Source: an uncultured Amylibacter sp.
GTDB taxonomy: Bacteria; Pseudomonadota; Alphaproteobacteria; Rhodobacterales; Rhodobacteraceae
Reading direction: 5' to 3'
NCBI GenBank assembly: GCA_937944065.1
Contig: CALDZS010000280.1
Coordinates: 1-7,779, forward strand
Length of the DNA stretch: 7,779 nt
Shown here: piece by piece, positions 5,778 to 7,779 of the stretch
How the letters are laid out: each line of letters begins with the position of its first letter
Position numbering within the stretch: position 1 is the first letter of the stretch
The notes under the pieces: generated by a model
Seen by the model: only the letters and a program-made list of their open reading frames with translations
The model's database searches: none
Told to the model about the DNA's origin: nothing
Made by a program: the position numbers and the translations under genes

Positions 5778-5825
5778 GACGTTGCTTTCTTGGTGGTTCC
5801 ACCCCCCTAAACCAAACTTTAACGC
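5778..5825 (-). other. Short leader with overlapping inverted repeats before the P-loop gene
   Basis: On the plus strand GGTGG-TT-CCACC occupies 5792-5803, and TTGGT (5790-5794) can instead pair with ACCAA (5811-5815), so two RNA pairings compete for the same bases. A run of six C (six G in the transcript) lies between them. It could be a weak terminator for the EamA gene, an attenuator-like leader or an operator. No T run follows, and it does not match the SAM-II riboswitch core I know. Confidence 0.25.
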
Positions 5826-6758
5826 CTATTTCAATCGTGCTTGCGAAAAGCGCGCGAAAAGCCTGCCGTCTATGACAATCATGCCCACCGCGATTAGGGC
5901 AAAGCCAGCATAGGCAGACACAGGTAAAGTTTCGTTCAGGATGATCGCGCCCCAGAACACCGCGAATGGAGCGACCAATAAGGTAACTAGACTGGAATTT
6001 CCGCTGCCCGACAGTTGGATGGACTTATAGTAGAGCAGGTAGGCCATTGCTGTTGCAGGGATACCCAAGAACAGCATGGCACCGTAGGTTGCTGGGGTCA
6101 GATTGGCGCTGGGCAGGCCGTGCAGATACAGCGCAACAGGTACGATTATCAGGCTAGAACAGGTCAACATGCCGATTGCCGCGCTGATTGGGTGCAAATC
6201 GGACAGGTGTTTGCGCGACCAAACTTTGGCAAGGCCGTAAGAAAAGCTCGACCCTAGAAGCGCTAGTTGCGCCACAGAACGCAGATCGAGCTTTTCCAGC
6301 GCTTGCCAACCGATGATCACACAGACACCAGCAAAGCCCAAAGTGACGCCTAACGCTTTGTTAACCGTCAACCGCTCGTCGGAATAGAATATCGCGGCTA
6401 GTAAAATGCCAAAGAATGCGGTGGTGGCGTTAAAAATGCCCGCCAGACCGCTTTCAATATGGGTTTGCGCCCAGATGATGAGTGAAAACGGAATGACATT
6501 GTTCAACAGCCCCATGACCATCAATGATCCCCATATCTTTGTGCCTGTTGGGAATGCCCACAGAGGATACTTTTTGGAGACTATTAGGATCACAATTGCC
6601 AATGTAATTGAACCGATCAACACGCGCAGTGCGACGATGGTAAAGACTTCAAGTTCTCGCAGGGCAAGCGAAAAGCATAAAAAGCTGCCGCCCCAGATGA
6701 ACGCCAAAGCACCCATGACCAGCCAGCCTTGAAAGTTCATGGATTTTTGCGGGCTCAT
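5826..6758 (-). CDS. EamA/DMT family transporter (first-adjacent to the P-loop gene)
   Basis: The protein has 310 residues with about ten membrane helices arranged as two EamA repeats (roughly 12-150 and 162-298). The first repeat opens with ALAFIWGGSFLCFSLAL, typical of the drug/metabolite transporter superfamily. Each repeat keeps the conserved Glu before its last helix: SDERLT at 126-131 and LNETLP at 274-279. These inner-membrane carriers move small metabolites; relatives export amino acids such as threonine and homoserine (RhtA), others handle purines or S-adenosylmethionine. The substrate cannot be read from sequence. The start ATG at 6758 overlaps the stop of the second EamA gene in an ATGA, so the two are almost certainly co-translated. 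Only a weak GAAAG precedes the start. The gap to the P-loop gene is 48 bp. Confidence 0.92.
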   Translation of the reverse strand: MSPQKSMNFQGWLVMGALAFIWGGSFLCFSLALRELEVFTIVALRVLIGSITLAIVILIVSKKYPLWAFPTGTKIWGSLMVMGLLNNVIPFSLIIWAQTHIESGLAGIFNATTAFFGILLAAIFYSDERLTVNKALGVTLGFAGVCVIIGWQALEKLDLRSVAQLALLGSSFSYGLAKVWSRKHLSDLHPISAAIGMLTCSSLIIVPVALYLHGLPSANLTPATYGAMLFLGIPATAMAYLLYYKSIQLSGSGNSSLVTLLVAPFAVFWGAIILNETLPVSAYAGFALIAVGMIVIDGRLFARFSQARLK

Positions 6759-7630
6759 GTTGTTACTTTCAGACCGGTCTTAGGATCGCTCAACAAATTC
6801 ACATAATTGGCGGCAAAGATAAGGATCGCGCCGCTGATAACCCAAACATCTATGCCTTCATTATAGAAGAAATATCCGATGAAGGCGATGATCGGTAACC
6901 GTGTGAAATCTACCGGCGTGACCACCGTGGCAGGGGCGAGTTGTAATGCTTTTGTGATGCAAAAATGTGCTACCAAACCGCCAATCCCGATGATTATGAT
7001 CCAAGGCAAAGTTGCAATGGACGGCAAAGCTATATCGCCATCATAGCCAGCGCAGACAAGGGCGAAGACCAACTGCATTCCCGTCAGCCAGAACATAATG
7101 CAAGTGATGGTCGCGGTTCGGGTCAACTTCTTTGTACAAATCGTCGTGGCTGCAAAGCCTAGCGCACAAAGCGCGGCTGCGATGATGCCGGGGGAAAAAC
7201 CCGCCATCCACGGACGCGTTACGATCAATATCCCCAAGAACCCCGTGAAAACAGCGCCTACGCGCAATTTTGTCAGGCGTTCACCCAATAAAAACGGCGC
7301 GGCCAAGGTGACCCAAATCGGCACCGAGAATTCGAATGCAAATAGCTGTGCAAAGGGGATCAAGGTCACTGCAAAAAACCAAAGGTTTTGTCCTATAAAA
7401 TGGGCTAGGTTGCGGAAAAAATGCAAACCAAGCCTGTCGCGGTTTACTTGGTTAAACGTTCCAGCAAAATTGGCGATGATCAGAACAATGACAAAGCCAA
7501 TCAAGGATCGAAACAACATGATCTCGAACGTGTCCAGTTCGAAACTTACTTCGCGTCCACCCACGGCCATCGCCGAAAACGAAATGATGGCACCCAACAT
7601 CCATATAGCGGCGCGCACGTTATCACTCAT
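6755..7630 (-). CDS. EamA/DMT family transporter (upstream member of the tandem pair)
   Basis: The protein has 291 residues with about ten hydrophobic helices in two EamA repeats (about 8-140 and 147-280). The first repeat ends with the usual FLLGERLT (113-120) and GFLGILIVTRP (130-140); the second repeat shows YNEG at 256-259 in place of the usual xGE/NE motif. A short charged loop (NQVNRDRLG) follows helix 2. It is clearly different from its neighbour, so the pair is not a recent duplication. The general shape, with FRxLIG in helix 2 and the VPIWVTLAAPFLLGER block, recalls the subgroup that includes rickettsial SAM carriers, but this does not fix a substrate. GAAGGGA lies 7 nt before the ATG at 7630, the best ribosome site of the block, consistent with this being its first gene. 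The 104-bp divergent gap upstream should hold its promoter. Confidence 0.92.
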   Translation of the reverse strand: MSDNVRAAIWMLGAIISFSAMAVGGREVSFELDTFEIMLFRSLIGFVIVLIIANFAGTFNQVNRDRLGLHFFRNLAHFIGQNLWFFAVTLIPFAQLFAFEFSVPIWVTLAAPFLLGERLTKLRVGAVFTGFLGILIVTRPWMAGFSPGIIAAALCALGFAATTICTKKLTRTATITCIMFWLTGMQLVFALVCAGYDGDIALPSIATLPWIIIIGIGGLVAHFCITKALQLAPATVVTPVDFTRLPIIAFIGYFFYNEGIDVWVISGAILIFAANYVNLLSDPKTGLKVTT

Positions 7631-7734
7631 TTGGGGGTCCCTTCATTCGTTGCGACGCTACGCCACTTATGGCGGGATGCAATCAGTTTTTCGAGATTGA
7701 TTGTAAGTTTTAATTATTAGGCTAGGTTCCCAGT
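7631..7734. promoter_or_regulatory. Divergent promoter region of the EamA gene and the right-edge gene
   Basis: This is 104 bp between two divergent start codons. It contains the Shine-Dalgarno of the EamA gene (7638-7644) and an AT-rich stretch at about 7684-7720. AATCA (7681-7685) and TGATT (7698-7702) form a loose inverted repeat with a 12-bp spacer. No -35/-10 pair with proper spacing is convincing on either strand. A TetR operator could be here but is not identified. Confidence 0.4.
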
Positions 7735-7779
7735 ATGAAATTGATTTCCTTGATACTCGTCACTGGTGCATTAATCGGC
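7735..7779 (+). CDS. Start of a plus-strand gene, probable signal peptide (3' end outside window)
   Basis: An ATG at 7735 opens 15 codons to the window edge: MKLISLILVTGALIG. One Lys followed by an unbroken hydrophobic run is typical of a signal peptide or lipoprotein leader, so an exported protein is likely. A weak TAGG lies about 8 nt upstream. The identity cannot be determined from this much sequence, and another start is possible outside the window. Confidence 0.5.
   Translation, partial: MKLISLILVTGALIG

Noticed and set aside
7098..7700. 200-residue plus-strand open frame opposite the upstream EamA gene
   Set aside because: It is fully antisense to a clear ten-helix transporter and its translation is Lys/Asn/Pro-rich with no domain or membrane pattern; it is a shadow frame.
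1..7779. CRISPR array, tRNA, insertion sequence or phage element
   Set aside because: No regularly spaced direct repeats, cloverleaf-like sequence, transposase, integrase or terminal repeats were seen on either strand.

Overview
The window reads as a chromosomal segment of an alphaproteobacterium, most likely a Rhodobacterales (roseobacter-like) species. The reasons are the protein families present (a DUF2852-type membrane protein, a GST-ending universal stress protein behind an FnrL-type box, MetA, a PPK2-like polyphosphate kinase, paired EamA carriers), moderate GC by eye, and tightly packed genes with short overlaps. The order is a protein-level impression, not a database result. No rRNA, tRNA, insertion sequence, phage gene or CRISPR array is visible, and coding style looks even throughout, so this looks like ordinary core or soft-core chromosome.

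Layout. From 1 to 756 there are two minus-strand genes: the N-terminal part of an RDD membrane protein (cut by the left edge) and, upstream of it, a small DUF2852-type membrane protein, with a perfect 11-bp hairpin between them. From 757 to 1052 lies a divergent intergenic region with an AT-rich inverted repeat, a long imperfect hairpin and a near-consensus FNR-type box. The box is about 67 bp upstream of the plus-strand universal stress protein gene (1053-1460), which converges on the next block.

From 7630 down to 1490 seven genes all run on the minus strand with tiny gaps or overlaps. In transcription order they are two EamA (DMT) transporters (ATGA overlap), an uncharacterised P-loop ATPase/kinase-like protein, metA (homoserine O-acyltransferase, predicted acetyl-CoA type), an exported alpha/beta hydrolase (8-bp overlap with metA), a PPK2-family polyphosphate kinase, and a TetR regulator that starts at TTG inside the ppk2 end. 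At the right edge a plus-strand gene begins divergently; only 15 residues of it are in the window.

How they may work together. MetA activates homoserine for methionine synthesis. PPK2 moves phosphate between polyphosphate and nucleotides. The universal stress protein is probably induced at low oxygen. The shared strand and overlaps make co-transcription of parts of the 7630-1490 block plausible, but a common pathway is not shown by the sequence. The least understood member is the P-loop protein at 4917-5777 directly in front of metA. I see no convincing evidence of a wholly new multi-gene system here; the best leads are that P-loop protein, the structured intergenic element at 877-910 and the ppk2-tetR coupling.
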